A stretch of 64,000 nucleotides of DNA from Saccharothrix espanaensis DSM 44229 (GCF_000328705.1 NC_019673.1:9125501-9189500); one strand, 5' to 3'; positions 8,392 to 21,845 are shown, counted from the first letter of the stretch. Notes: generated by a model not told the origin, from the sequence alone. Numbers and translations: made by a program.

Positions 8392-9171
8392 TCAGGTGCG
8401 GTTGCGGCCGCCGGCGGCTCGGGAGGCGAGGCGGCGCAGGAGGGCGCGGGGCACCAGGCGGGCGGCGGTGATGATCGCCTTGTACTGGGCGCCCGGGATG
8501 GAGAGTTGGCGGCCGGCGCGGAGGTCGGCCAGGCAGTCGTGCACCACGCGGTCGGCGTCGAGCCAGAGGAACTCGGGGTTGTTCGACATGTCGATCCGCG
8601 CGCGGGCGTGGAACTCGGTGCGGACGAAACCCGGGCACAGCGCCAGCACGCGGACGCCGGTGCCGGCGGTGGCCTGGGCCATGCCCTCGGAGAACGCCGT
8701 CACCCACGCCTTGTCGGCGCTGTAGGTCGACCCGCGCCCCGGCAGGAAGCCGGCCACGCTGGACACGTTGACCACGTCGCCCCGGCCGCGCGCGACCATG
8801 CCGGGCAGCGCGGCCCTGGTCAGCCGGAGCACGCTGGTCACGTTCACGTCGAGCTGGGTCTGCAGCTCGTCGGCGTCCGCCGCGACGAACTCGCCCGAGA
8901 TGGCGAAGCCCGCGTTGTTGACCAGCAGGTCGAACGTGCGGTCGGCCAGCACGGCCTCGACCCGCGCCCGGCCGTCGGCGGTGGACAGGTCGGCGGGCAG
9001 CACCTCGACCCGCACGCCGTGCCGGGACCGGAGCTGCTCGGCCTCGGACTCCAGGCGGTCGACGGTCCGCGCGACCAGCACCAGGTCGTGGCCCTCGGCG
9101 GCCAGCCGGCGGGCGAAGGCCGCGCCGATGCCCGCGGTCGCCCCGGTGACCAGGGCCAGCGGCGGGGTCAC
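8392..9171 (-). CDS. Short-chain dehydrogenase/reductase
   Basis: A classical SDR of 259 residues. It has the NAD(P)-binding glycine motif [17 protein letters not shown] (residue 8), NNAG (residue 88), the catalytic Ser in NVSSVAG and the catalytic Tyr and Lys in YSADKAW. An Arg at LVARTVDR after strand 2 favours NADPH. The substrate cannot be inferred. The GTG start (9171) overlaps the stop of the upstream membrane-protein gene in a GTGA, so the two are translationally coupled. Confidence 0.88.
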   Translation of the reverse strand: MTPPLALVTGATAGIGAAFARRLAAEGHDLVLVARTVDRLESEAEQLRSRHGVRVEVLPADLSTADGRARVEAVLADRTFDLLVNNAGFAISGEFVAADADELQTQLDVNVTSVLRLTRAALPGMVARGRGDVVNVSSVAGFLPGRGSTYSADKAWVTAFSEGMAQATAGTGVRVLALCPGFVRTEFHARARIDMSNNPEFLWLDADRVVHDCLADLRAGRQLSIPGAQYKAIITAARLVPRALLRRLASRAAGGRNRT

Positions 9172-9863
9172 GGCTTGCGGCCGAACTGCGGGCGGTGGAC
9201 CTCGCCACCGGTGTCGGCCTCCGGATCGGCGTCGAACGGGTCGACCACGTCAGCCAGCTCCCCGAGATCGCGCAGCAGTCGTTCCAGGCGGGCGGGTGTC
9301 GAGTTCGGCGGCGCGGCCGCCAGCACCCAGTCGTTCTCCAGCCAGACCACGGTGACGTCCGCGCCGATCTCCTCGGCGGCGTCGACCAGGTCCGGGGTGA
9401 TCAGCTTGCGGGCGGCGGGCAGTTCGCTGACGAACGCGTACCGCGAGCCGACCGGGCCGAGCAGGTCGGGCATCTGGTCGCGCTGGAACGGGACGCTGGG
9501 CAGCCACAGCTCCACGACCACGCTGATCGCCCGCCGGCAGCGCACGCCGACCAGCACCGAGTTGACCTTGCCGCCGGTCTCGTGGTCGAGCACGTACACC
9601 TGGCGGCGGCCGTCCGCGGTGAAGGTCGAGCCCGCCACCACGTCCTTGGCCACGCCGGTGCCGTAGTACGCGATCGCGCCGCTCTCCCAGCGGGTGGGCA
9701 GCACGTGGTCGGTCTCCTCGAACTGCCACCCGCGCAACGCCGCCCACCGACGCCGTTCGCGGTTACGCGCGGTTCGCTGCGCCCGGTCGGTCGCCAGCAG
9801 AGCGAACCCCGCCACGCCCGCGACCGCGGCGACGGTGAACCAGACCCACGCCGGTATGCCCAC
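9168..9863 (-). CDS. Membrane-anchored protein of unknown function (paralogue of the 4387-5076 gene)
   Basis: About 231 residues from GTG 9863: an N-terminal membrane helix ([20 protein letters not shown]), a basic linker, and a soluble domain that begins with [10 protein letters not shown]. Its architecture matches the gene at 4387-5076. I prefer GTG 9863 over an ATG at 9923 because it places the helix at the N-terminus and is preceded by TACCCT and 7 bases, a plausible leaderless promoter. The SDR gene overlaps its stop by 4 bp. The function is unknown. Confidence 0.6.
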   Translation of the reverse strand: MGIPAWVWFTVAAVAGVAGFALLATDRAQRTARNRERRRWAALRGWQFEETDHVLPTRWESGAIAYYGTGVAKDVVAGSTFTADGRRQVYVLDHETGGKVNSVLVGVRCRRAISVVVELWLPSVPFQRDQMPDLLGPVGSRYAFVSELPAARKLITPDLVDAAEEIGADVTVVWLENDWVLAAAPPNSTPARLERLLRDLGELADVVDPFDADPEADTGGEVHRPQFGRKP

Positions 9864-10017
9864 GAGTGCGAGGGTAGCGGGCGCCGGCGACCAAACGAAG
9901 ATCACTTGGCGGCTCGTTCGCATGATCGGCCCAACCCGTTACCCGGGACGCCGCTACGACGGCTTTCTCGATACACCCCGGGTGTGTCGGGACACGCCGG
10001 TGGTCGCGGCCGGTCAC

Positions 10018-10058
10018 GCCACCGTCCCGGGACGCGCGGGGCTTCCCGGGACGGTGGC
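10018..10058 (-). terminator. Terminator hairpin downstream of clpB
   Basis: A perfect 15-bp inverted repeat (arms 10018-10032 and 10044-10058, each containing CCACCGTCCCGGGA or its complement) with an 11-base loop. It lies 43 bp beyond the clpB stop. There is no U tract, which is common for actinobacterial terminators. Confidence 0.75.
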
Positions 10059-10100
10059 GGACCTCCGATCGGACCCGCCGACGATCGAACCCGCCGACGG

Positions 10101-12683
<2,583 letters not shown>

Positions 12684-12743
12684 TCCTCACCTCGGTCGGT
12701 GGTTCCCTGCCTGCGGTCAGCCTGGCAAACCGGCCGCCATCCC

Positions 12744-12780
12744 GCTCAACGTCAGAAAAGTTGAGCCGGTTCCGCTCAAC
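12744..12780. promoter_or_regulatory. HAIR operator (HspR site) upstream of clpB
   Basis: GTTGAGC - 7 bases - GCTCAAC at 12760-12780 is a perfect inverted repeat that matches the HspR-associated inverted repeat (CTTGAGT-N7-ACTCAAG). An extra half-site, GCTCAAC, lies at 12744-12750. The same motif is found twice upstream of dnaK. Confidence 0.85.
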
Positions 12781-12849
12781 CTAGCCGATCCGGTGTGTCG
12801 TAGGCCACGCCTTGACCTCCACCTTGCTCGAAGTCTTACCGTGCGTGAC

Positions 12850-13227
12850 ATGACCGTGAAGCTGAACCACACCATCGTTTCCGCTCACGACGCCCGCGCG
12901 ACCGCGGACTTCCTGGTGGAGGTCTTCGGGTTCGCCCCCGCCGTCCCGTTCGGGCCCTTCCTGTGCGTGGAGACCGCCAACGAGGTCTCCCTGGACGTCA
13001 TGGCCGCCGAGGAGGAGATCACGCCCCAGCACTACGCGTTCCTGGTCTCCGACGCCGAGTTCGACCAGATCTTCGGCCGGGTCCGCGAGCGCGGCCTGAC
13101 CTACTGGGCCGACCCCTACCAGCGGCGGGCCGGTGAGATCAACACCAACGACGGCGGCCGGGGCGTCTACTTCGAGGACCCGAACGGTCACCGGCTGGAG
13201 ATCCTGACCGTGCCCTACGGCGGCTGA
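12850..13227 (+). CDS. VOC/glyoxalase superfamily protein
   Basis: A single-module VOC protein of 125 residues: it starts with KLNHTIVSAHDARATADFLV (first beta-alpha-beta unit) and ends with GVYFEDPNGHRLEILTVPY, the classic final strand with the metal-ligand Glu. The family covers glyoxalases, dioxygenases and drug-resistance proteins, and the substrate is not known. The ATG at 12850 is preceded by TACCGT and 7 bases, so it may be leaderless. It is transcribed away from clpB. Confidence 0.8.
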   Translation: MTVKLNHTIVSAHDARATADFLVEVFGFAPAVPFGPFLCVETANEVSLDVMAAEEEITPQHYAFLVSDAEFDQIFGRVRERGLTYWADPYQRRAGEINTNDGGRGVYFEDPNGHRLEILTVPYGG

Positions 13228-13276
13228 GCCCGAAACTCCGGTGCGCCAGGGTGTCCGGATCACGATCATTCGGGGC

Positions 13277-13657
13277 ATGAGCTCACTCGTGCACAGCATC
13301 ACCTTCCACTGCCGCGACCCCTACGCCCTGGCGACGTTCTGGAGCCAGGTCACCGGGCGGCCCATGGCCGACGAGGACCTGCCGGGCGACCCGGAGACGC
13401 ACGTCTGGCTGCCGGCCGGCCCGAGCCTGCTGTTCACCCGGGTCCCGGGGGAGAAGGTGGTCAGGAACCGGGTGCACCTCGACGTCCAACCCGACTCCAC
13501 CCGGGACGAGGAGGTGCGGCGGCTGCTGGGCATCGGCGCCACCCTGGTGGACGACCAGCGCCGCCCGGACGGCACCGGCTGGGTCGTGCTGGGCGACCCG
13601 GAGGGCAACGAGTTCTGCGTGGAGCGCAGCGCGGCCGAGCGGGCCGCGACCTCCTGA
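13277..13657 (+). CDS. VOC/glyoxalase-like protein
   Basis: A second VOC protein, 126 residues, starting LVHSITFHCRDPYALATFWS and ending GWVVLGDPEGNEFCVERS. The D-P-x-A-x-x-F-W start and the D-P-E-G-N-E-F-C-V end are typical of the glyoxalase-like group common in actinobacteria. It lies 49 bp after the first VOC gene; the two are not close paralogues. The enzyme activity is unknown. Confidence 0.8.
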   Translation: MSSLVHSITFHCRDPYALATFWSQVTGRPMADEDLPGDPETHVWLPAGPSLLFTRVPGEKVVRNRVHLDVQPDSTRDEEVRRLLGIGATLVDDQRRPDGTGWVVLGDPEGNEFCVERSAAERAATS

Positions 13658-13663
13658 GCCGGG

Positions 13664-13735
13664 TCACCCACATGTCGCAACCGGTTGTCCACACGACGGG
13701 GGCAGTTGTCCACAATCCCCAGGTGTGAATCCACA
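13664..13735 (+). promoter_or_regulatory. Four DnaA-box-like 9-mers at 21-bp spacing
   Basis: Two perfect actinobacterial DnaA boxes (TTGTCCACA) lie at 13685-13693 and 13706-13714. Two weaker copies ending in CCACA flank them in the same orientation: TCACCCACA at 13664-13672 and GAATCCACA at 13727-13735. Each start is exactly 21 bp from the next, i.e. two helical turns. Confidence 0.7.
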
Positions 13736-14081
13736 GGCGATCGCGGCCCACCGCACCGGTGCGGAAGACCAGCCGCCGGCCGGGTGAGACCCCCGTCCCG
13801 CCGCCGCGGCGGGGCGGGGGCCGTTCCGCCGAAACACCAGGTCTGCGGACTGATCGCCGCACAGTGGAGAGCATTCGGCCAACTCGGTACCGGTCGCCTG
13901 GAATGTTCATCCGAAGGTCGGAACGTATGGTGACCTTGGGTAACCCCACTGCACTCGAAGGTGGCATCAAGGAGTCAACCGGCCAGTTGACGGGTTAGCC
14001 TCCCCTCGTCGGGGATGGAAGCTTGACGAGGACGTAGCGCCTTGCTGGCGCCGCCAGAAACGTGGAGACTGCGCCCGGACC
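13736..14081. other. Intergenic region with a GC-rich hairpin, upstream of the flavohemoglobin gene
   Basis: No gene seen. The main element is a 13-bp stem with one G-T wobble (arms 13791-13803 and 13807-13819, loop 3 bases), which could act as a terminator for the VOC genes. Downstream, TAGCCT at about 13997 is a possible -10 for the flavohemoglobin gene, with a roughly 75-base leader containing a small TCCCC/GGGGA hairpin. I could not identify a convincing NO-responsive operator. Confidence 0.4.
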
Positions 14082-15257
14082 ATGACTGCGAACGCTGTGT
14101 TGAGCCCCATCCCGAGCCCTCCTCACCGAGAACCTCCTCCGGGTGTCACCGCAATGGTGCGGATGATCCGGGAGAGCTTCGCGGTCGTGGAGCCGCGCTC
14201 CGAAGAGGTCGCCAAGTTCTTCTACGGAATGCTGTTCAGCCTCGCACCGGCCACCCGCGAGATGTTCCCCGCGAACATGGAGGTGCAGCGGAGCAGGCTG
14301 CTGCGGGCGCTGGTCCACGTCGTGCAGATGGTGGACCGGCCGGACGACCTGATCCCGTTCCTCCGCCAACTGGGCCGTGACCACCGGAAGTTCGGCGTGG
14401 TCAACGTCCACTACGAGTCGGTCGGCACCGCGCTGCTCGCGGCCGTGAAGAAGTTCGCCGGCACCGCCTGGACGCCGCAGGTCGAACTGGCCTGGGCCGA
14501 GGCGTACACGATCATGGCGCGCGCCATGCAGGAGGCGGCGGCCGCCGACGACGGCCCGGCCTACTGGCACGCGACCGTGCTGGAGCACCAGCGGGTGAGC
14601 TGGGACCTGGCGGTCGTGCGCCTCCAGCCGGATCACCCGGTCGGGTACCGCGCGGGCCAGTACGTGAGCGTCGAGACGCCGCAACGGGCCCGGCTGTGGC
14701 GGTACTTCTCGCCCGCCAACGCCCCGCGCGACGACGGCATCATCGAGTTCCACATCCGGTCCGTCGAAGGCGGCTGGGTCAGCCGGTCGGTGGTCGGACA
14801 CACCCAACCGGGTGACGTGTGGCGGATCGGGCCGCCGATGGGCCGGCTGCACGTCGACCGCAAGTCCGGCAACGACGTGCTCATGGTCGCCGGCGGCACG
14901 GGCGTCGCGCCGATGCACGCGATCATCGACGAGATGGCGCAGTGGGGCGAGAACCCCCGCGTGCACCTGTTCGTCGGCGGGCGCACCCGCGAGGACCTCT
15001 ACGACCTGGACAACCTCCAGCGCGTCGCGGCGAGCAACCCGTGGCTGACCGTCGTGCCGGTGCTGGAGTCCGACCCCGGCGCGCGCGGCGTGGAGCAGGG
15101 CACCCTGGCCGACGTCGTCACCCGCTACGGGGCGTGGGAGGAGCGGGACGTGCTGGTCTGCGGCTCCCCGTCGATGATCCGGGCCACCGTGTCCCGGATG
15201 CTCGTCGCCGGCACGCCGCTGGACCGGATCAAGTACGACCCGTTCACCCTGGACTGA
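14082..15257 (+). CDS. Flavohemoglobin-like protein (globin + FAD/NAD reductase)
   Basis: A 391-residue fusion. Residues about 25-150 are a globin domain with a probable proximal His in GRDHRKFGV. Residues about 160-390 are a ferredoxin-reductase-type module: FAD site LWRYFSPAN, NAD site VAGGTGVAPMHAI, and a CGSPSM near the end. Such proteins detoxify NO or transfer electrons to lactate or quinones. The short insertions and altered FAD motif recall the mycobacterial type II group, but this is only an impression. ATG 14082 has no strong ribosome-binding site; an in-frame ATG at 14154 is an alternative. Confidence 0.85.
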   Translation: MTANAVLSPIPSPPHREPPPGVTAMVRMIRESFAVVEPRSEEVAKFFYGMLFSLAPATREMFPANMEVQRSRLLRALVHVVQMVDRPDDLIPFLRQLGRDHRKFGVVNVHYESVGTALLAAVKKFAGTAWTPQVELAWAEAYTIMARAMQEAAAADDGPAYWHATVLEHQRVSWDLAVVRLQPDHPVGYRAGQYVSVETPQRARLWRYFSPANAPRDDGIIEFHIRSVEGGWVSRSVVGHTQPGDVWRIGPPMGRLHVDRKSGNDVLMVAGGTGVAPMHAIIDEMAQWGENPRVHLFVGGRTREDLYDLDNLQRVAASNPWLTVVPVLESDPGARGVEQGTLADVVTRYGAWEERDVLVCGSPSMIRATVSRMLVAGTPLDRIKYDPFTLD

Positions 15258-15433
15258 CCCCGACTCCGCCGACCGGCGTGCGGGCCGGGGGCGGAGGGGG
15301 TCGGCGCGGTGTGGCAGACCGAGCGGGCGGCAGGCAGTACTCGAAGCGGTCCGCGCGGCCGGGCACGTGCCCGGAACGACGAAGGCACCGGCCGGCGGGT
15401 GCCGGGACGGTGCCAGGTGTCTCGTGGGCGCGC

Positions 15434-15862
15434 TCAGCGCTGCCGGTTGGGCTTCCAGACCACCAGGGCGGTCTCGTGGCGCACCGGGACCAGGTCGCGG
15501 CGCAGCGAGGCGTGCACCGACGCGGCCGCGTGCTCGGCGGCGGCCAGCGCGGAGGCCAGCTGCTCGGTCAGCTCGGCCACGTGCGAGCGCAGCGCGCCGA
15601 CCTCGTTCTCCAGCTCGATGATCCGCTTGATGCCCGCCAGGTTGACGCCCTCCTCCTGGGAGAGCCGCTGCACCTCGCGCAGCACCACGATGTCGCGCAT
15701 CGAGTACCGCCGGCCGCCGCCGGACGTGCGGCCCGGCGACACCAGGCCCATCCGGTCGTAGGCCCGCAAGGTCTGCGCGTGCAGACCGGACAGCTGCGCC
15801 GCCACCGAGATGACGAAGAACGGGGTGTCCTCGTCAGTGCCCGGTGGGAACGGGAACGTCAT
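15434..15862 (-). CDS. hspR: Heat-shock repressor HspR (MerR family)
   Basis: A 142-residue MerR-type protein. The winged helix-turn-helix is in FVISVAAQLSGLHAQTLRAY (residues 16-35), and GRTSGGGRRYSMRDI is typical of HspR. A coiled-coil dimerisation helix follows. HspR binds the HAIR operator and represses dnaK and clpB, usually with DnaK as co-repressor. The start (15862) overlaps the dnaJ stop in an ATGA, so it is translated with dnaJ as the last gene of the dnaK operon. Matching operators are present upstream of dnaK and clpB. Confidence 0.95.
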   Translation of the reverse strand: MTFPFPPGTDEDTPFFVISVAAQLSGLHAQTLRAYDRMGLVSPGRTSGGGRRYSMRDIVVLREVQRLSQEEGVNLAGIKRIIELENEVGALRSHVAELTEQLASALAAAEHAAASVHASLRRDLVPVRHETALVVWKPNRQR

Positions 15863-17028
15863 GTCGACCTCTTCTCCACCAAGGCGTTGAGGTCCGCCCT
15901 CGGGTCGTGCTGGGCGGTTGCCGACGCGTACGCCTCCAGCGCCTCGCGCGCGGCGGCGTCCATGTTGTTCGGCACCGCCACCTGCAACGTGATCAGCAGG
16001 TCGCCGACCTGCCCGTCCCGCTTGGCGATGCCCTTGCCCTTGGCGCGCAGCACCTGACCCGACGCCGTGCCCGCGGCCACCTTCAGAGTCACCTTGCCCT
16101 CCAGCGTGGGCACGGTCAACGTGGTGCCCAGCGCCAGTTCGGGGAAGGTCACCGGCACGGTCACGGTCAGGTTGTTGCCCGACCGGCCGAACAGCGGGTC
16201 CGGGTTGACGTGCACGCGCACGTAGAGGTCGCCGTGCGGCCCCTTGTTGCGCCCCGGCTCGCCCTGCCCGGCCAGCCGGATCCGCTGGCCGTCGTCCACG
16301 CCCGCCGGGATCCGGATGGTCAGCGTGCGGGTCTTGGTGCTGACCCCCTCGCCGCCGCAGTCCGGGCACGGGTCGTCGATGATCCGGCCGGTGCCCCGGC
16401 AGTCCGCGCACGGCTCGGAGAACGCGAACGCGCCCTGGTTGCGGGTGACCAGGCCGGCCCCGCCGCAGTTCGGGCAGGTGCGCGGCGAGGTGCCCGGCCG
16501 CGCGCCGGACCCCGAGCACGTCGAGCAGGTCGCCGGGCTGGACAGCCGCATCGGCACCGTCGCGCCCTTGACCGCCTCGGTGAAGTCGATCCGGACGTCG
16601 GTCTCGACGTCCTCGCCGCGGCGCGGCCGGGTGGCCGACGCCGTCGGGCCGCCGCCGCGCCGGTTGAACAGGCCGCCGAGCAGGTCGCCGAGCCCACCGC
16701 CCGCGCCGCCGGCCTGCTGCTGGCGGTTGAACAGGTCGCCGACGTCGAAGCCGCCGCCCTGGCCGAACCCGCCGGGAAAGCCCCCGCCGCCCGAGAACAG
16801 GCGGCGGGCCTCGTCGTACTGCTTGCGCTTCGCGGCGTCCGAGAGCACGCCGTAGGCCTCGGACACCGCTTTGAAGCGCGCCTCGGCCTTGGCGTCACCG
16901 GGGTTGGCGTCGGGGTGCAGCTCCCGGGCCAGCTTCCGGTACGACTTCTTGATCTCGTCGGCCGAGGCGTCGGAGGAGACGCCCAGCTCCCGGTAGAAGT
17001 CCTTGTCGATCCAATCCCGTGCACTCAC
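15859..17028 (-). CDS. dnaJ: Chaperone DnaJ (type I)
   Basis: DnaJ delivers unfolded clients to DnaK and stimulates its ATPase. The 389-residue protein has the J-domain with HPD in ARELHPDANPG (residue 38), a Gly/Phe-rich linker, four zinc-binding CxxCxGxG repeats (CSTCSGSG, CPNCGGAG, CADCRGTG, CPDCGGEG, residues about 157-220), and the client-binding C-terminal beta domains. GTG 17028 has a strong GGGGAGGGGG site. hspR overlaps its stop by 4 bp. Confidence 0.96.
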   Translation of the reverse strand: MSARDWIDKDFYRELGVSSDASADEIKKSYRKLARELHPDANPGDAKAEARFKAVSEAYGVLSDAAKRKQYDEARRLFSGGGGFPGGFGQGGGFDVGDLFNRQQQAGGAGGGLGDLLGGLFNRRGGGPTASATRPRRGEDVETDVRIDFTEAVKGATVPMRLSSPATCSTCSGSGARPGTSPRTCPNCGGAGLVTRNQGAFAFSEPCADCRGTGRIIDDPCPDCGGEGVSTKTRTLTIRIPAGVDDGQRIRLAGQGEPGRNKGPHGDLYVRVHVNPDPLFGRSGNNLTVTVPVTFPELALGTTLTVPTLEGKVTLKVAAGTASGQVLRAKGKGIAKRDGQVGDLLITLQVAVPNNMDAAAREALEAYASATAQHDPRADLNALVEKRST

Positions 17029-17045
17029 CGGACGCCCCCTCCCCT

Positions 17046-17722
17046 TCAGTCCTGCTGCTGCTGTTCGGACGCCGCTTCGGCGGCCGGCTCGTAGTCGGTC
17101 ACCGCGACCAGCGCGGGCCGCAGCACGCGCTCGCCGAACCGGTAGCCGCGCCGGAGCACGGCGGTCACCGTCGGGCCGGTCACGTCCGGGGACGTGCCGT
17201 GCTGGACGGCCTCGTGCACCGACGGGTCGAAGGCCTCGCCCTCGTGCCCGAACGGCTCCAGGCCGGTGCCGCTCAGAGCGCCGACCAGCTTGTCGGCCAC
17301 CGCCTTGAACGCGCCGGTCAGGTCGCCGTGCGCTCCCGCCCGCTCGATGTCGTCCAGCACGCCCAGCAGTTCGCCAGCGACGTTCGCCTTGGCCGTGTTG
17401 ACCACCAGTTCCCGGTCGCGCTCGACGCGCTTGCGGTAGTTGGCGTACTCGGCGGTCAACCGCTGGAGGTCGGCGGTGCGCTCGTCGAGCTGGGCCTTGA
17501 GCTCGGCGGCCTGGTCGCCGCCGGGCTCACCGGGCCCGGGGTCGATCTCGGCGTCGACCACCTCGGCCTCGGGGGCGGCGTGCCGGCCACCCTCCTCGGC
17601 CTCGGCGGTGTCGGAAGCGGGAGCCGGGGCGTCCTCCGCCGCGGGAGGACGCACCTCGCCCGTCTCCGGGTCGATGCGGCGGCGGTCGTTGACCACCACG
17701 TGCGGCTGCTCTTCCGACTGGG

Positions 17723-17726
<4 letters not shown>
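17046..17726 (-). CDS. grpE: Nucleotide exchange factor GrpE
   Basis: GrpE releases ADP from DnaK. The 226-residue protein has an acidic, low-complexity N-terminus (residues 1-75), a long coiled coil ([15 protein letters not shown]), the GrpE core [14 protein letters not shown], and the C-terminal beta domain with [10 protein letters not shown]. The GTG start (17726) overlaps the dnaK stop in a GTGA, which indicates translational coupling. It is somewhat longer than E. coli GrpE because of the acidic N-terminus, which is common in actinobacteria. Confidence 0.95.
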
Positions 17727-19582
<1,856 letters not shown>

Positions 19583-19620
19583 TGGGATTCCTCCTGGTAG
19601 TACGTGTGTGTGAGCCCCGC

Positions 19621-19680
19621 ATTGAGCGGCGTCGGCTCAAGTTTGCCAGGTTCGGCGGACTTGAGTCCAATCGACTCAAC
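19621..19680. promoter_or_regulatory. Two HAIR operators (HspR sites) upstream of dnaK
   Basis: TTGAGC-N7-GCTCAA at 19622-19640 and CTTGAGT-N7-ACTCAAC at 19660-19680. The second copy is nearly the canonical HspR-associated inverted repeat. Their centres are 39 bp apart, about 40 and 80 bp upstream of the dnaK start. Confidence 0.92.
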
Positions 19681-19750
19681 CTTTCTGCTCGTCCAACGAG
19701 CGGCGAGCGTCCGGTGTTCCCGTCGGGGCGTGATCCGGGACACTGCGGAC

Positions 19751-20314
19751 ATGGACTCGCCAGGCGACATGACGGCCGCCGTGACCGGCTCGGTGCTCGA
19801 CCGCACCGGCCGCACGCTGGAGGAGTGGCTCGACCTCGTGACCGCGTCGGAGGTGGACCCGCTCGACCGGAAGGCCGTCCGCGCGTGGCTGCGCGACACC
19901 CACGGCGTGAAGCAGAACACGCAGTGGGTGATCGCCGACGCCGCCGCCCGGCGGGCGGGCTGGGTGGAGCCGACGATCGCCGAGTACGTCGACTCCCAGT
20001 ACACGGGACGCAAGCAGGACCTACGACCCGTGTACGACCGGGTCGCGGTGCTCGCGCTCGCACTGGGCGAGGACGTGCGCGTGGAGGGCCGCGCGACCTA
20101 CGTGCCGTTCGTCCGGGGCCGGCAGTTCGCGGCGGTCCAGGCGCTGGCCGGCCGGGTCGACCTGGGCCTGCGGTTCACCGAACCGCCCGTCTCCGACCGC
20201 CTCACGCCCGGCGGCCCCGGCCAGTCGACGCACAAGGTGTCGATGACCGGGGCCGACCAGGTGGACGGTGCGGTGGAGGCGCTGCTGCGCGCCGCGTACG
20301 AGCAGAACGCCTAG
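19751..20314 (+). CDS. DUF4287/DUF5655-type protein
   Basis: A 187-residue protein. The N-terminal part (VLDRTGRTLEEWLDLV ... VRAWLRDTHGVKQNTQWVIA) fits DUF4287. The C-terminal part (RATYVPFVRGRQFAAVQ ... VDLGLRF ... VDGAVEALLRAAYEQNA) fits DUF5655, which folds like a DNA-binding or nucleotide-related alpha/beta domain. Function is unknown. The ATG (19751) follows GACACT and 6 bases, the leaderless layout seen elsewhere here. Its TAG stop shares the palindrome CTAG with the stop of the convergent lipoprotein gene. Confidence 0.75.
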   Translation: MDSPGDMTAAVTGSVLDRTGRTLEEWLDLVTASEVDPLDRKAVRAWLRDTHGVKQNTQWVIADAAARRAGWVEPTIAEYVDSQYTGRKQDLRPVYDRVAVLALALGEDVRVEGRATYVPFVRGRQFAAVQALAGRVDLGLRFTEPPVSDRLTPGGPGQSTHKVSMTGADQVDGAVEALLRAAYEQNA

Positions 20315-21096
20315 GCGGTGCGCAGCGTCAGGTCGCCGCTGTCCGTGCGGAGCACCAGCTCCACCGACGCGCCCGGGTCGTTCTTGACGCCGTTGAGGTT
20401 CTTGTCGCCGGTGCCCGCGTCCGCGTCGACCTTGTAGGAGCCCTGCGGCACCCGGACGGTGAGGTTGCCGGAGCCCGCACTCGCGTTCACCGACTGCGGG
20501 GAGGCCAGCTCGATGTCGACGTCGCCGGAGCCGTCGTCGACCACCACCGGGCCGCGCATCTTCGACAGCCGCGTGTTGCCCGAGCCGAGCTTGCCGGTGA
20601 ACGCGCCGCCGATGTCCGAGGCGACCAGGTCGCCCGAGCTGTTCTTCACGTTCACCGCGCCGGCGACGTCGCGCAGGGTCGTGTTGCCCGACCCGAAGGT
20701 GGCGTCCACGCTCGCGACACCCTCCAGGGCCACGTCGCCGGAGCTGTTCTCGCCGGTGACCTTGACGTCCTTGGACGGGACGGTGACCTCGTAGCTGGCC
20801 GTGCACCGGCTGCCGCAGCCGTCGAGGACGAGCACGTCGCCCTCCAGGCGGTGCGTCGCACCGGTCGGCTTGTCGGCGTCCTTCGGGTACTCCAGCTTCC
20901 GGACGACCTGGGTGCCCGACGCGCCCTCGGCGCTGCGCACCCGGACGTTGCCCGCGCCGTTCTGGATGCGGACGGTGGCGACCCCGTCGGTGATGTCCGA
21001 CGTGTCACTGGAGCTGTTCTCGACGAGCCGCACACAGGACGACAGCGTTCCCGCGACGAGTACCGCCGCGACGGACGCCAACGCGAGCCGCTTCAC
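20311..21096 (-). CDS. Lipoprotein with DUF4097-type beta-strand repeats
   Basis: A secreted lipoprotein of about 261 residues. After a basic start and hydrophobic helix, LVAGTLSSC is a lipobox-like end of the signal peptide. The rest is a right-handed beta solenoid with alternating S-S-G-D-V and G-S-G-N-T turns, characteristic of the DUF4097 / adhesin-like family. The function is unknown; it probably sits on the outer face of the membrane. Several GTG/ATG codons are possible starts (21096-21126). GTG 21096 is best spaced from GAGGGGG. Confidence 0.75.
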   Translation of the reverse strand: MKRLALASVAAVLVAGTLSSCVRLVENSSSDTSDITDGVATVRIQNGAGNVRVRSAEGASGTQVVRKLEYPKDADKPTGATHRLEGDVLVLDGCGSRCTASYEVTVPSKDVKVTGENSSGDVALEGVASVDATFGSGNTTLRDVAGAVNVKNSSGDLVASDIGGAFTGKLGSGNTRLSKMRGPVVVDDGSGDVDIELASPQSVNASAGSGNLTVRVPQGSYKVDADAGTGDKNLNGVKNDPGASVELVLRTDSGDLTLRTA

Positions 21097-21245
21097 CACC
21101 ACTGCCCCCTCAGGCATCAAGGTCATTGACCTAAAGCTAGGGGCTCAGGGGCTACCAAGCCCACGGGGGAAGCCCCCGAGCGGATACGGGGGTTGTCCCT
21201 ACCCCGTTTGTCAGCGGACCCGGCGCGCGCGGCCCGTCCGGCGGG

Positions 21246-21845
21246 TCAGGCCAGGTCCTCCACGACGGCGCGCAGCGCGGGCGCGCACCGGGCCGGGTCG
21301 TTGAGGAACCGGTCCGAGGCGATGACGTGCGTCCCGGTCATCCGCTCCCACACCAGGCCCTGCACCGGGACCACCGTGATGGTGAGCCGGAACGGCTTGA
21401 CGTACCGCCCGATCCGGTTCTCCACGCCGCGCACCACCTCGCCGATCGGCAGCGCGCCCGGCGACCGGCCGGTGTGCAGCCGCTCGTACTCCGCGGCGGG
21501 GCCGCGCAGCGCGATCACCGCCGCCCGCAGGCACGGCCGGACGGTCAGCGACGGCCCGTCCGGGTCGGCCGGCGTCGGCGTGGCCTGCTCGGTCCGGGCG
21601 TGGTCGAGCACGTCGGCCCACCACCCGAGCCACTCCTCGGCCGCGCCCGCCCGGTCCACGCCGGGTGGCACCGACACCGGGACCGACGGGTCCAGTCCAG
21701 GCAGCTCCGGCACGGTGTCGACCGAGAGCGCCAGCGTGTCCCGGAGGAACAGCGCGGTGTTGACCGACTGATTCGTCCCGTGCGACACCTGCCACGACTC
21801 ACGTCCGGCGAACCTCATGCGCCCAGTGTCCCGCGCAAAGGTCAT
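21246..21845 (-). CDS. Unknown protein, coupled to a TetR regulator
   Basis: A protein of about 199 residues that I do not recognise. It contains MRFAGRESWQVSHGTNQSVN near the N-terminus, AEEWLGWWADVLDHA in the centre and RLTITVVPVQGLVWERM further on; there is no signal or membrane helix. ATG 21845 overlaps the TetR stop in an ATGA and suggests coupling. The internal ATG at 21818, preceded by GACACT and 6 bases, could instead be a leaderless start. It may belong to the efflux operon, but nothing in the sequence shows that. Confidence 0.6.
   Translation of the reverse strand: MTFARDTGRMRFAGRESWQVSHGTNQSVNTALFLRDTLALSVDTVPELPGLDPSVPVSVPPGVDRAGAAEEWLGWWADVLDHARTEQATPTPADPDGPSLTVRPCLRAAVIALRGPAAEYERLHTGRSPGALPIGEVVRGVENRIGRYVKPFRLTITVVPVQGLVWERMTGTHVIASDRFLNDPARCAPALRAVVEDLA

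Noticed and set aside
13791-13819. GC hairpin as a sure terminator
   Set aside because: Has no T run and one wobble pair; listed only as a possible element.
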